Shown: in pieces, positions 25,720-34,206 of the stretch
How positions within the stretch are numbered: the first letter of the stretch is position 1
Layout of the letters: every line of letters starts with the position of its first letter
Assembly: GCA_009744235.1 (NCBI GenBank)
Contig: WPHV01000006.1
Location: 1 to 64,000 of the forward strand
DNA from: Gillisella vitis
GTDB lineage: Bacteria; Pseudomonadota; Alphaproteobacteria; Rhizobiales; Rhizobiaceae
Length of the DNA stretch: 64,000 bases
Direction: 5' to 3'
Notes under the pieces: generated by a model
Databases searched by the model: none
Seen by the model: the letters and a program-made list of their open reading frames with translations, nothing else
Told to the model about the DNA's origin: nothing
Made by a program: the position numbers and the translations under genes

Positions 25720-26823
25720 ATGCTGGAATTGCGAAACCTGTCCAAGGTGGTGGCGGGGGATGTTCACATCCATCCCGTCAACCTGACCCTGCAACGCGGG
25801 TCGCTGAACGTTCTGCTTGGGCCGACCCTGTCGGGCAAGACATCATTGATGCGGCTGATGGCCGGGCTGGACAAGCCGACATCCGGCTCCCTGCTGTTCG
25901 ATGGCAAGGACGTCACCGGTGTGCGGGTGCAGGACCGGTCGGTTGCCATGGTCTACCAGCAATTCATCAATTATCCGGCCCTCAGCGTCTATGAAAACAT
26001 CGCTTCGCCGCTCAGAGTGCGCAAGGTTGATCGTGCCACCATCGACCGGGAGGTGAAAAAAGCTGCCGAGCTTTTGAAGCTGACGCCCTATCTGGAGCGC
26101 ACGCCGCTCAATCTCTCCGGCGGCCAGCAGCAGCGCACGGCGCTGGCCCGCGCCATCGTCAAGCAGGCCAGCCTAGTGCTGCTGGATGAGCCGCTGGCCA
26201 ATCTGGACTATAAATTGCGCGAGGAATTGCGCGAGGAACTGCCGAAGATCTTTGCCGAACTGGGCGCGATTTTCGTATATGCGACGACGGAGCCGTCGGA
26301 AGCCCTGCTTCTGGGCGGTCATACTGCAACACTCTCGGAGGGCCGCGTCACGCAATACGGCCCGACCATCGACGTCTATCGCCGCCCAGCAGACTTGAAA
26401 ACCGCCCGAACCTTCGCCGATCCGCCGTTGAACACCGTTCAGGCCATCCGGCGCGAGGGCCATTTTATGATCGGCGGCATTCCGGTTCTGACAGTGCCGA
26501 GGCACCTGTCGCATGTGCCAGAGGAGCCGTTGACGCTGGGCTTTCACCCGCATCACCTGTCGCTGGCGAGAGCCTCGTCGAGCGATGGCGCAGGTTCCCT
26601 GGTGGCTCGCTCGATGATCTCGGAAATTTCCGGCTCGGAAAGCTACATTCACCTCGACTATGCCGGTGAGCGCTGGGTGATGCTGGAGCATGGCATTCAC
26701 GATATCGAACCGGGCCGCGACGTGCAGGTTCATCTCGATACCCGTCACCTGATGGCTTTCGATGGCGACGGCCGGGCGCTTGCCGGACATCTTGCCGGAC
26801 AGCTCGAAGCACAGGGGGAGTAA
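25720..26823 (+). CDS. glpS: Glycerol ABC transporter ATP-binding subunit GlpS
   Basis: A 367-residue ABC ATPase of the MalK-like importer type. Walker A GPTLSGKTS at residues 34-42, Q-loop VYQQF, canonical signature LSGGQQQR at 132-139, Walker B LVLLDE at 152-157, then a C-terminal regulatory region. The H-loop is abnormal: where relatives have YVTHDQTEA this protein has YATTEPSEA, so the switch His is Thr190. It pairs with GlpT, whose defects are complementary (see findings). First gene of the glpSTPQ-DUF2160-glpV operon, which imports glycerol across the inner membrane. Confidence 0.92.
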   Translation: MLELRNLSKVVAGDVHIHPVNLTLQRGSLNVLLGPTLSGKTSLMRLMAGLDKPTSGSLLFDGKDVTGVRVQDRSVAMVYQQFINYPALSVYENIASPLRVRKVDRATIDREVKKAAELLKLTPYLERTPLNLSGGQQQRTALARAIVKQASLVLLDEPLANLDYKLREELREELPKIFAELGAIFVYATTEPSEALLLGGHTATLSEGRVTQYGPTIDVYRRPADLKTARTFADPPLNTVQAIRREGHFMIGGIPVLTVPRHLSHVPEEPLTLGFHPHHLSLARASSSDGAGSLVARSMISEISGSESYIHLDYAGERWVMLEHGIHDIEPGRDVQVHLDTRHLMAFDGDGRALAGHLAGQLEAQGE

Positions 26824-26826
26824 GAT

Positions 26827-27921
26827 ATGGCCCGAATTTCCCTCGATCATATCCGCCACGCCTATGGCCCGAAGGGGCTCGCCAATCCGCTCTATGCGCT
26901 GAAGGAAGTGCATCACGACTTCGACGATGGCGGTGCCTATGCCCTGCTCGGTCCTTCCGGCTGCGGCAAGACCACCCTGCTCAATATCATGTCCGGCCTG
27001 TTGCAGCCTTCGGATGGGCGCATCCTGTTTGGCGATAAGGATGTGACGCAATTGTCCACCGAGGCGCGCAACATTGCCCAGGTGTTCCAGTTTCCCGTCG
27101 TCTACGACACCATGACGGTTTACGATAATTTGGCCTTTCCGCTCAGAAATCGGCGTGTGCCGGAGGCTGAGGTGGATGTGCGGGTGCGCACCATTCTGAA
27201 AATGATCGATCTCGAAGCCTGGGCCAAGCGCAAGGCGCAGGGTCTGACCGCCGACCAGAAGCAGAAGATCTCGCTTGGTCGTGGATTGGTGCGCTCCGAT
27301 GTCAATGCCATCCTGTTCGATGAGCCGCTGACGGTGATCGATCCGCATATGAAATGGATGCTGCGCGCCCAACTCAAGCAATTGCATCGGGAATTCGCCT
27401 ATACCATGGTCTATGTCACCCATGACCAGACCGAGGCGCTGACCTTCGCCGACAAGGTGGTGGTGATGTATGACGGACAGATTGTCCAGATCGGTACGCC
27501 AGCCGAATTGTTCGACCGCCCGAAACATACATTCGTCGGCTATTTCATCGGCTCGCCGGGCATGAATGTGCTGGCCGCTGGCATCGATGGTGATACCGCG
27601 ATGATCGGCGGAGAGCGGGTTTCCCTCCCGGGCCGTCCGGTCATCCCGGGCGAAGCCCTTACCGAGCTTGGCATTCGCCCGGAATTCATTCGCCTTGGCC
27701 GCGAGGGCATGCCGGTGCAGATTTCCAAAGTCGAGGATATCGGTCGCCAGAAAATCGTGCGCGCCCGTTTTGCCGATCAGCCGATTTCTATCGTGCTGCG
27801 GGAAGATGCCGATATTCCCACTGAGCCGAAGGTGAGCTTCGATCCGGCCGCCATCAATATCTACGCAAATTCCTGGCGGGTTGATTTCGCCGGTGCCGGA
27901 TTGGGAGGGTTAAGGCCATGA
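26827..27921 (+). CDS. glpT: Glycerol ABC transporter ATP-binding subunit GlpT
   Basis: A 364-residue ABC ATPase, partner of GlpS. Walker A GPSGCGKT at residues 42-49, Q-loop VFQF, Walker B AILFDE at about 161-166, and an intact H-loop His199 in VYVTHDQTEA. The ABC signature is degenerate: LTADQKQK at 140-147 in place of LSGGQQQR. A TOBE-like C-terminal domain follows. It starts three bases after glpS and its stop overlaps glpP by four bases. This GlpT is not the E. coli glycerol-3-phosphate antiporter of the same name. Confidence 0.92.
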   Translation: MARISLDHIRHAYGPKGLANPLYALKEVHHDFDDGGAYALLGPSGCGKTTLLNIMSGLLQPSDGRILFGDKDVTQLSTEARNIAQVFQFPVVYDTMTVYDNLAFPLRNRRVPEAEVDVRVRTILKMIDLEAWAKRKAQGLTADQKQKISLGRGLVRSDVNAILFDEPLTVIDPHMKWMLRAQLKQLHREFAYTMVYVTHDQTEALTFADKVVVMYDGQIVQIGTPAELFDRPKHTFVGYFIGSPGMNVLAAGIDGDTAMIGGERVSLPGRPVIPGEALTELGIRPEFIRLGREGMPVQISKVEDIGRQKIVRARFADQPISIVLREDADIPTEPKVSFDPAAINIYANSWRVDFAGAGLGGLRP

Positions 27922-28805
27922 ACAAGACCTGGAATAACAAGGCCTGGTTTCTGGTGCTGCCGGTGCTGCTGCTGGTCGCCTTTTCCGCTGTCATTCCGCT
28001 GATGACCGTGGTGAATTATTCGGTGCAGGACACGTTCGGCAATAACGACTTCTTCTGGGCTGGTTCGGACTGGTTTACCCAGACCCTGCAATCGGAACGG
28101 TTCTGGGATGCGCTATGGCGCAACCTGATCTTCTCGATGATCATTCTCGCCATCGAAGTGCCGCTTGGCATTCTGATCGCGCTGAACATGCCGAAGACCG
28201 GGCTTGGCGTGCCTGTTTGCCTGGTGCTGATGGCCCTGCCGTTGCTGATCCCATGGAATGTGGTCGGCACCATCTGGCAGGTGTTCGGGCGCAGCGATAT
28301 CGGCCTGCTCGGCTATACCCTCAACGCCATCGGTCTCGATTATAATTACGTGGCCAATCCATTTGATGCCTGGGCGACAATCGTCGTCATGGATGTCTGG
28401 CATTGGACCAGTCTTGTCGTGCTGCTCTGCTATGCCGGTCTGGTGTCGATCCCGGATGCCTATTACCAGGCAGCGCGGATCGACGGCGCCTCGCGCTGGT
28501 CGGTGTTTCGCTACATCCAGCTGCCGAAGATGAAGCAGGTGCTGCTGATTGCCGTGCTGCTGCGCTTCATGGACAGTTTCATGATCTATACCGAGCCTTT
28601 CGTCGTCACCGGCGGCGGTCCGGGCAATTCCACCACTTTCCTGTCGATTGATCTGGTGAAAATGGCACTCGGCCAGTTCGACCTCGGGCCTGCGGCGGCG
28701 ATGTCGATCATCTACTTCCTGATCATCCTGCTGCTGTCCTGGGTCTTCTACACTGTCATGACCCATAGCGACGCCCAGAGTGCGTCAGCACCGAAGGGGG
28801 ACTAA
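27918..28805 (+). CDS. glpP: Glycerol ABC transporter permease GlpP
   Basis: A 295-residue MalF-type inner-membrane permease with six hydrophobic segments. The EAA motif that docks onto the ATPase is present as YYQAARIDGASRWSVFRYIQ. The ATG overlaps the glpT stop (ATGA), with GGGAGGG upstream. Together with GlpQ it forms the channel of the glycerol importer. Confidence 0.9.
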   Translation: MNKTWNNKAWFLVLPVLLLVAFSAVIPLMTVVNYSVQDTFGNNDFFWAGSDWFTQTLQSERFWDALWRNLIFSMIILAIEVPLGILIALNMPKTGLGVPVCLVLMALPLLIPWNVVGTIWQVFGRSDIGLLGYTLNAIGLDYNYVANPFDAWATIVVMDVWHWTSLVVLLCYAGLVSIPDAYYQAARIDGASRWSVFRYIQLPKMKQVLLIAVLLRFMDSFMIYTEPFVVTGGGPGNSTTFLSIDLVKMALGQFDLGPAAAMSIIYFLIILLLSWVFYTVMTHSDAQSASAPKGD

Positions 28806-28808
28806 GCC

Positions 28809-29621
28809 ATGAACAACCGCCGATCCCTTCGCTCAGTGCTGATCATCAGCCTTTATATCCTGTTTCTGTTGTTGCCGATCTACTGGCTCGTCAACATGAG
28901 CTTCAAGACCAACCAGGAAATCCTGAGCTCCCTGACGCTCTATCCGCATGAGCCGACGCTGAAGAATTACATCACCATCTTCACCGACCAGTCCTGGTAT
29001 TCGGGCTATATCAACTCGATCATCTATGTGGTGCAGAACATGGTGATTTCGGTCGCCTGCGCGCTTCCGGCTGCCTATGCCTTCTCGCGCTACCGGTTTT
29101 TGGGCGACAAGCACCTGTTTTTCTGGCTGCTGACCAACCGTATGGCACCGCCTGCGGTGTTTGCCCTGCCGTTCTTCCAGCTCTATTCGGCTTTTGACAT
29201 GATCGACACGCATATTGCAGTGGCGCTGGCTCATTGCCTGTTCAACGTGCCACTGGCGGTGTGGATTCTGGAAGGTTTCATGTCCGGTATCCCCAAGGAA
29301 ATCGATGAAACGGCTTATATCGACGGCTATTCATTCCCGCGCTTCTTCGTGAAGATCTTTATACCGCTGATTGCCTCCGGCATCGGGGTCGCGGCTTTCT
29401 TCTGCTTCATGTTTTCATGGGTAGAGCTGTTGATCGCCCGCACGCTGACCACGGTTGATGCCAAGCCGATTGCCGCTGTGATGACCCGCACTGTGTCTGC
29501 CTCCGGTGTCGATTGGGGCCTGCTGGCCGCTGCCGGTGTGCTGACGCTGATCCCCGGTGCCGTGGTGATCTATTTCGTTCGCAATTATATCGCCAAGGGC
29601 TTTGCCCTCGGTCGCGTCTGA
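28809..29621 (+). CDS. glpQ: Glycerol ABC transporter permease GlpQ
   Basis: A 270-residue MalG-type permease with about six membrane segments. The EAA loop reads IPKEIDETAYIDGYSFPRFF. It follows glpP after three bases. The name follows the rhizobial glpSTPQV nomenclature and is unrelated to the E. coli glycerophosphodiesterase GlpQ. Confidence 0.9.
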   Translation: MNNRRSLRSVLIISLYILFLLLPIYWLVNMSFKTNQEILSSLTLYPHEPTLKNYITIFTDQSWYSGYINSIIYVVQNMVISVACALPAAYAFSRYRFLGDKHLFFWLLTNRMAPPAVFALPFFQLYSAFDMIDTHIAVALAHCLFNVPLAVWILEGFMSGIPKEIDETAYIDGYSFPRFFVKIFIPLIASGIGVAAFFCFMFSWVELLIARTLTTVDAKPIAAVMTRTVSASGVDWGLLAAAGVLTLIPGAVVIYFVRNYIAKGFALGRV

Positions 29622-29631
29622 GGAGGAGGAC

Positions 29632-29916
29632 ATGATGAACCTGTCATGGATGGCCTGGACCACGCCCACGGCGCTGTTCTTCATCACCATTCTGGCGTTG
29701 CTGATCGCCCTGTCGGTCTGGGAATATGTTTCGCCCGGCGGCAATCCCCGCGTCGGCATTCTGCGGTTCGAGACGACACGCGGCGACAGGCTGTTTGTGT
29801 CGCTGCTCGGCTCCGCCTTCATTCATCTCGCATGGCTGGGGCTATCCAGTCTCAGCCTGTGGTGGGCTCTCGGTCTTTCGGTCATCTACGCTATCGGCGT
29901 GTTCCGGACGGTTTGA
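29632..29916 (+). CDS. DUF2160 family small membrane protein of the glycerol transporter operon
   Basis: A 94-residue protein with two or three hydrophobic segments (TALFFITILALLIALSVWEY and a C-terminal pair ending IYAIGVFRTV). DUF2160 genes are found almost only inside this type of glycerol or sugar-alcohol ABC operon, between the second permease and the binding protein. The role is unknown, perhaps stability of the transporter. AGGAGGAGG lies just upstream; the ATG three bases later is an equal alternative start. Confidence 0.85.
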   Translation: MMNLSWMAWTTPTALFFITILALLIALSVWEYVSPGGNPRVGILRFETTRGDRLFVSLLGSAFIHLAWLGLSSLSLWWALGLSVIYAIGVFRTV

Positions 29917-29960
29917 AGCTTTAAGACTACGCATGCAATCGCAAACTCTGGGAGGACATG

Positions 29961-31682
29961 ATGCGAAAGCACTTAATGACGACAACGGCGGCGATGCTGC
30001 TGGCTATGACTGGTGCTGCCTATGCCGGGATGGATGAGGCCAAGCAATTTCTCGATCAGGAGATCAAGGGGGAATCCTCGCTGTCGCGGGCGGATCAGGA
30101 AAAGCAGATGCAATGGTATGTGGATGCGGCCAAGCCCTTTGCGGGCATGGAAATCCATGTTGTCTCCGAATCGCTGACCACCCATGCCTACGAATCCAAG
30201 GTGCTGGCGCCGTGGTTCAGCAAGATCACCGGCATCAAGCTCATTCACGACGTCATTCAGGAGGGTGATGTCGTCGAAAAAATCCAGACCCAGATGCAGA
30301 CCGGCCAGAACCTTTATGACGGCTGGGTCAACGATTCCGACTTCATCGGCACCCATTGGCGCTATGGACAAGTCCGCAACCTGACGGACTGGATGACGGG
30401 CGAGGGCAAGGATGTCACCGATCCGATGCTGGACCTCAAGGATTATATCGGCCTGTCGTTTACCACCGCGCCGGATGGCAAGCTCTACCAGCTTCCCGAC
30501 CAGCAGTTCGCCAACCTCTACTGGTTCCGCTACGATTGGTTCAACGACCCGAAGATCAAGGAGGATTTCAAGAAGGAATACGGCTACGAGCTGGGCGTGC
30601 CGGTCAATTGGTCGGCCTATGAGGACATCGCCAAATTCTTCACCGGACGCGAGATCGGTGGCAAGAAAGTCTATGGCAGCATGGACTATGGCAAGAAGGA
30701 TCCCTCGCTGGGCTGGCGCTTTACCGATGCCTGGCTGTCGATGGCCGGCAATGGCGACAAGGGCCTGCCCAATGGCAAGCCCGTCGATGAATGGGGTATC
30801 CGCGTCAATGACAAGGACCAGCCGACCGGTTCCTGCGTGGATCGCGGGGGTGATACCAATGGGGCGGCCTCGGTCTATGCCGTTACCAAATATTTGGAAT
30901 GGTTGAAGAAATATACCCCGCCGGAAGCGCAGGGCATGACCTTCTCAGAATCCGGCCCGGTTCCTGCCCAGGGCAATATCGCCCAGCAGATCTTCTGGTA
31001 TACGGCCTTTACCGCCGATATGGCCAAGCCCGGCCTGCCCGTTGTCAATGACGATGGCACGCCGAAATGGCGTGTGGCACCGTCGCCGCATGGTTCCTAT
31101 TGGCATGAAGGCCAGAAGCTCGGCTATCAGGATGTCGGCTCCTGGACGCTGATGAAGTCCACGCCAACGGATCGCGCCAAAGCGGCCTGGCTCTATGCCC
31201 AGTTCGTCACCTCCAAAACCGTGGATGTGAAGAAAAGCCAGACCGGCCTGACCTTCATCCGCCAGTCGTCGATCATGGACAAGACCTTCACGGACCGCGC
31301 CCCGAAACTCGGCGGTCTGGTGGAATTCTACAGGTCGCCTGCCCGCGTGCAGTGGACGCCAACCGGAACCAATGTGCCTGATTATCCGAAGCTGGCGCAA
31401 TTGTGGTGGCAGAATATTGGCGATGCGGCAGCCGGTGCCAAGACCCCGCAGGAAGCCATGGATGCCTTGTGCAAGGCCCAGGAGGGCATTCTCTCCCGTC
31501 TGGAACGCGCCAAGGTCCAGGGCGAATTCGGCCCCAAGCTGAACGAGCCAAAGGACGCAGCCTATTGGGAAAAATATGCCAAGGACCACGGCAGCCTGGC
31601 GCCGCAGCCCAAGTTGGCCAACGAAAAGGAAAAGCCGATCACCATCAATTACGATGAACTGGTGAAAAGCTGGCAGAAGTAA
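29961..31682 (+). CDS. glpV: Glycerol ABC transporter substrate-binding protein GlpV
   Basis: A 573-residue periplasmic solute-binding protein. The signal peptide is MRKHLMTTTAAMLLAMTGAA with cleavage near AYA-GMDEA. The length is well above ordinary sugar-binding proteins (about 420) and is characteristic of GlpV. It captures glycerol and delivers it to GlpPQ. The ATG at 29961 is preferred over 29958 for spacing from GGAGG. Last gene of the operon, followed by two hairpins. Confidence 0.9.
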   Translation: MRKHLMTTTAAMLLAMTGAAYAGMDEAKQFLDQEIKGESSLSRADQEKQMQWYVDAAKPFAGMEIHVVSESLTTHAYESKVLAPWFSKITGIKLIHDVIQEGDVVEKIQTQMQTGQNLYDGWVNDSDFIGTHWRYGQVRNLTDWMTGEGKDVTDPMLDLKDYIGLSFTTAPDGKLYQLPDQQFANLYWFRYDWFNDPKIKEDFKKEYGYELGVPVNWSAYEDIAKFFTGREIGGKKVYGSMDYGKKDPSLGWRFTDAWLSMAGNGDKGLPNGKPVDEWGIRVNDKDQPTGSCVDRGGDTNGAASVYAVTKYLEWLKKYTPPEAQGMTFSESGPVPAQGNIAQQIFWYTAFTADMAKPGLPVVNDDGTPKWRVAPSPHGSYWHEGQKLGYQDVGSWTLMKSTPTDRAKAAWLYAQFVTSKTVDVKKSQTGLTFIRQSSIMDKTFTDRAPKLGGLVEFYRSPARVQWTPTGTNVPDYPKLAQLWWQNIGDAAAGAKTPQEAMDALCKAQEGILSRLERAKVQGEFGPKLNEPKDAAYWEKYAKDHGSLAPQPKLANEKEKPITINYDELVKSWQK

Positions 31683-31697
31683 GAAACATCAATAATC

Positions 31698-31727
31698 GAT
31701 GCCGCGCATAATGACGCGCGGCATCGG
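31698..31727. terminator. Hairpin after glpV
   Basis: CGATGCCGCGC pairs perfectly with GCGCGGCATCG over 11 bp, 16 bases after the glpV stop. No T-run follows; it may protect the 3' end of the transcript. Confidence 0.6.
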
Positions 31728-31760
31728 AAACCTTCTTCACAGCAGCAAAATACGGTACAA

Positions 31761-31790
31761 AAAACGCCCGGCAATGTTGCCGGGCGTTTT
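31761..31790. terminator. Bidirectional terminator between glpV and the cytochrome c gene
   Basis: AAAACGCCCGGCAA, loop TG, TTGCCGGGCGTTTT: a perfect 14-bp stem with A and T flanks on both strands, between convergent genes. Confidence 0.9.
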
Positions 31791-31835
31791 ATCTATGTCA
31801 CGCTTTTCCCCTGCCGCGTTTACGACAGCGGGCGA

Positions 31836-32393
31836 TTAATTGGTTGGCAACGCCACTGGATTGTCGGACTGGTTGTGAAGATACACCAGCAGGTTGGCGC
31901 GGTCCTGTTCCTTGGGAATACCGGCAAAGCCCATCGCCGTACCCGCCACGAATTTCTTTGGCGCAGTCAGGAAATGGTTGAGGTTTTCAAAGGTCCAGTG
32001 CTGCGAACTGCCCTTGGAGAAATCCTTCATGCCGGCGGAATAGGCAAAGCCTTCATGACTGGCGACAGGCCGGTCGACAACGCCCCAAAGGTTGGGTCCA
32101 ACCTTGTTGGCTCCGCCCTTGTCGACGCTATGACAGGCTGTGCATTTCTTGAAAATGGCCTCGCCAGCCTTGACGTCTGCCGATGCCAGCAGTTCGGCAA
32201 TCGGCTTGTCGGCTGCGGCTGGTGCCGCACCTTCCGCGCCGCCAGCGGCAGGCGCTTCGGCAGCCACGATGGCATAGCCTTCCTTTTCGGGGGTCGGCGC
32301 GTGGAAAATCCCCTCCGACGCAATGGACACTGACATCAGTACGAAGATCGTACCAAGCAATGCGCCTGCTCCCATATTCATGTAGGAATTCAT
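31836..32393 (-). CDS. cycM: Membrane-anchored c-type cytochrome (CycM-like)
   Basis: A 185-residue monohaem cytochrome c. An uncleaved hydrophobic N-terminal segment ([20 protein letters not shown]) anchors it to the inner membrane, followed by an Ala-rich linker (about 40-65). The haem site is CTACH, with the distal Met likely in GTAMGFAG. Such proteins carry electrons from the bc1 complex to cytochrome oxidase in rhizobia. The start has GGGGAG nine bases upstream. It is divergent from kdsB. Confidence 0.85.
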   Translation of the reverse strand: MNSYMNMGAGALLGTIFVLMSVSIASEGIFHAPTPEKEGYAIVAAEAPAAGGAEGAAPAAADKPIAELLASADVKAGEAIFKKCTACHSVDKGGANKVGPNLWGVVDRPVASHEGFAYSAGMKDFSKGSSQHWTFENLNHFLTAPKKFVAGTAMGFAGIPKEQDRANLLVYLHNQSDNPVALPTN

Positions 32394-32550
32394 TGGTTAT
32401 CGCTCCCCATGCAGTCCGCGCAGTAGAAATCGGACAAGCCTCCATCTATGAAAAGGCTAAGACTTTTGCTTGACAGTTGCAACCCGATTATGCTCCGCCG
32501 CCCTGAGACGTTTTGCCACTTACCCCCATTGCTTTCAAAGGCGAATACCG

Positions 32551-33300
32551 ATGTCTGACCATACACGCTTCAAAACACTGGTTCTCATCCCCGCCCGCAT
32601 GGCCTCCACAAGGCTTCCCGGCAAGCCCCTGGCTGACATTGCCGGTCTGCCGATGATCGTTCAGGTGGCAAAGCGTGCAGCGGAAGCCAATGTCGGACGT
32701 ATCGTCGTGGCGGTGGATCATCTTGACGTGTTCGCCACGGTGACGGCAGCCGGTTTTGAAGCCGTGATGACCGGCGAGCAGCATCAATCCGGCTCGGATC
32801 GCATCTATGAAGCGCTGATGACGGTCGATCCGAAGGGCGAGGCCGAGATCATCATCAACGTTCAGGGCGACCTGCCTACCATTGACCCGGAGACGATTCG
32901 TGCCGCCCTGAGGCCCTTGGACGATCCCGCAGTCGATATCGCCACGCTGACGGTGGAGATCGAGGATGAGGCAGAAAAGACCAATCCCAACGTGGTGAAG
33001 GTTGTCGGCTCGCCGCTGTCGGACAATCGCCTGCGGGCGCTCTATTTTACCCGCGCCACCGCGCCCCATGGCAAGGGGCCGCTTTATCATCATATCGGCC
33101 TCTACGCCTATCGCCGCGCCGCGCTGGAACGGTTCGTGGCGCTGTCTCCCTCAGTGCTGGAAAAGCGCGAATCGCTGGAACAGCTGCGGGCCCTGGAAGC
33201 GGGCATGCGCATCGATGTCGAAATCGTCGATACCGTGCCGCTTGGCGTTGATACCCCGGCGGATCTCGAAAAAGCCCGCGCCATTCTGGCTGCAAAATAA
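32551..33300 (+). CDS. kdsB: 3-deoxy-manno-octulosonate cytidylyltransferase
   Basis: A 249-residue enzyme that activates Kdo as CMP-Kdo for lipopolysaccharide inner-core assembly. Signature regions: [20 protein letters not shown] for CTP binding, [15 protein letters not shown], and [18 protein letters not shown]. The start at 32551 (MSDHTRF) is supported by AAAGGCG upstream; the frame from 32470 adds unrelated residues. It runs ten bases into pheA, and the two are probably one transcript. Confidence 0.93.
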   Translation: MSDHTRFKTLVLIPARMASTRLPGKPLADIAGLPMIVQVAKRAAEANVGRIVVAVDHLDVFATVTAAGFEAVMTGEQHQSGSDRIYEALMTVDPKGEAEIIINVQGDLPTIDPETIRAALRPLDDPAVDIATLTVEIEDEAEKTNPNVVKVVGSPLSDNRLRALYFTRATAPHGKGPLYHHIGLYAYRRAALERFVALSPSVLEKRESLEQLRALEAGMRIDVEIVDTVPLGVDTPADLEKARAILAAK

Positions 33301-33310
33301 GGATAAGCTC

Positions 33311-34165
33311 GTGGTCACGCTCACCAACAAGATCTCTTTTCAGGGCGATTATGGCGCCAATTCCGACATGGCCTGCCGTGACATGTTCCCGGATATGGAG
33401 CCTTTGCCATGCCCGACCTTCGAGGACGCCTTCATGGCGCTGGAAAATGGCGAGGCGGATCTGGCGATGATCCCGATTGAAAACACGCTGGCTGGGCGGG
33501 TCGCCGATATTCACTATCTGCTGCCGCTGTCACGCCTGAAGATTATCGGTGAATATTTCATGCCGATCCGGTTTCAGCTCATGGTGCTGCCGGGGGTGAA
33601 GGCCGAGGAGATCCGCACGGTTCACAGCCATATCCATGCGCTTGGCCAGTGCCGGAAGATCATCCGTAGCCATGGCTGGAAGGCCGTGGTGGCGGGCGAT
33701 ACGGCAGGGGCTGCCAAGCAGGTTGCGGAACTGGGCGACCGCTCCATGGCGGCCTTGGCGCCGCGCCTTGCCGCCTCGCTCTACGGGCTGGATATTCTCG
33801 CCGAAAATGTCGAGGATTCGGAAAACAACATCACCCGCTTCGTGGTGCTGTCGCGCGATGAGGTGGCGTTGAAGCGGACGGCTGCGGATGAAAGCTTCAT
33901 CACCACCTTCGTTTTCAATGTCCGCAATATTCCGGCAGCGCTGTACAAGGCCATGGGTGGTTTTGCCACCAATGGGGTCAATATGACCAAGCTGGAAAGC
34001 TACCAGATCGGCGGCAAATTCATCGCCACCCAGTTTTATGCCGATATCGAAGGGCACCCAGAGGATGCGCCGGTCAAGCGGGCGCTGGAGGAATTGCGCT
34101 TCTTCTCCGAGAAGGTCCACATTCTCGGCGTCTACAAGGCTCATGCCATGCGCGGCAAGTTTTAA
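33311..34165 (+). CDS. pheA: Prephenate dehydratase
   Basis: A 284-residue monofunctional enzyme converting prephenate to phenylpyruvate for phenylalanine synthesis. The catalytic domain spans about residues 1-190, with IPIENTLAGRVADIHYLL and the essential Thr in NNITRFVVLS. A C-terminal ACT domain (about 200-280) carries the feedback site around KLESYQIGGKF. No chorismate mutase domain is fused. The GTG at 33311 follows AAGGATAAG; upstream codons in this frame lie inside kdsB and are not coding. Confidence 0.92.
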   Translation: MVTLTNKISFQGDYGANSDMACRDMFPDMEPLPCPTFEDAFMALENGEADLAMIPIENTLAGRVADIHYLLPLSRLKIIGEYFMPIRFQLMVLPGVKAEEIRTVHSHIHALGQCRKIIRSHGWKAVVAGDTAGAAKQVAELGDRSMAALAPRLAASLYGLDILAENVEDSENNITRFVVLSRDEVALKRTAADESFITTFVFNVRNIPAALYKAMGGFATNGVNMTKLESYQIGGKFIATQFYADIEGHPEDAPVKRALEELRFFSEKVHILGVYKAHAMRGKF

Positions 34166-34167
34166 TC

Positions 34168-34200
34168 AAAGCAATGGCGGCGCGGTGCCGCCATTGCTTT
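34168..34200. terminator. Bidirectional terminator between pheA and the GH3 gene
   Basis: AAAGCAATGGCGGC, loop GCGGT, GCCGCCATTGCTTT: a perfect 14-bp stem between convergent genes. Confidence 0.85.
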
Positions 34201-34206
34201 GCGTAT

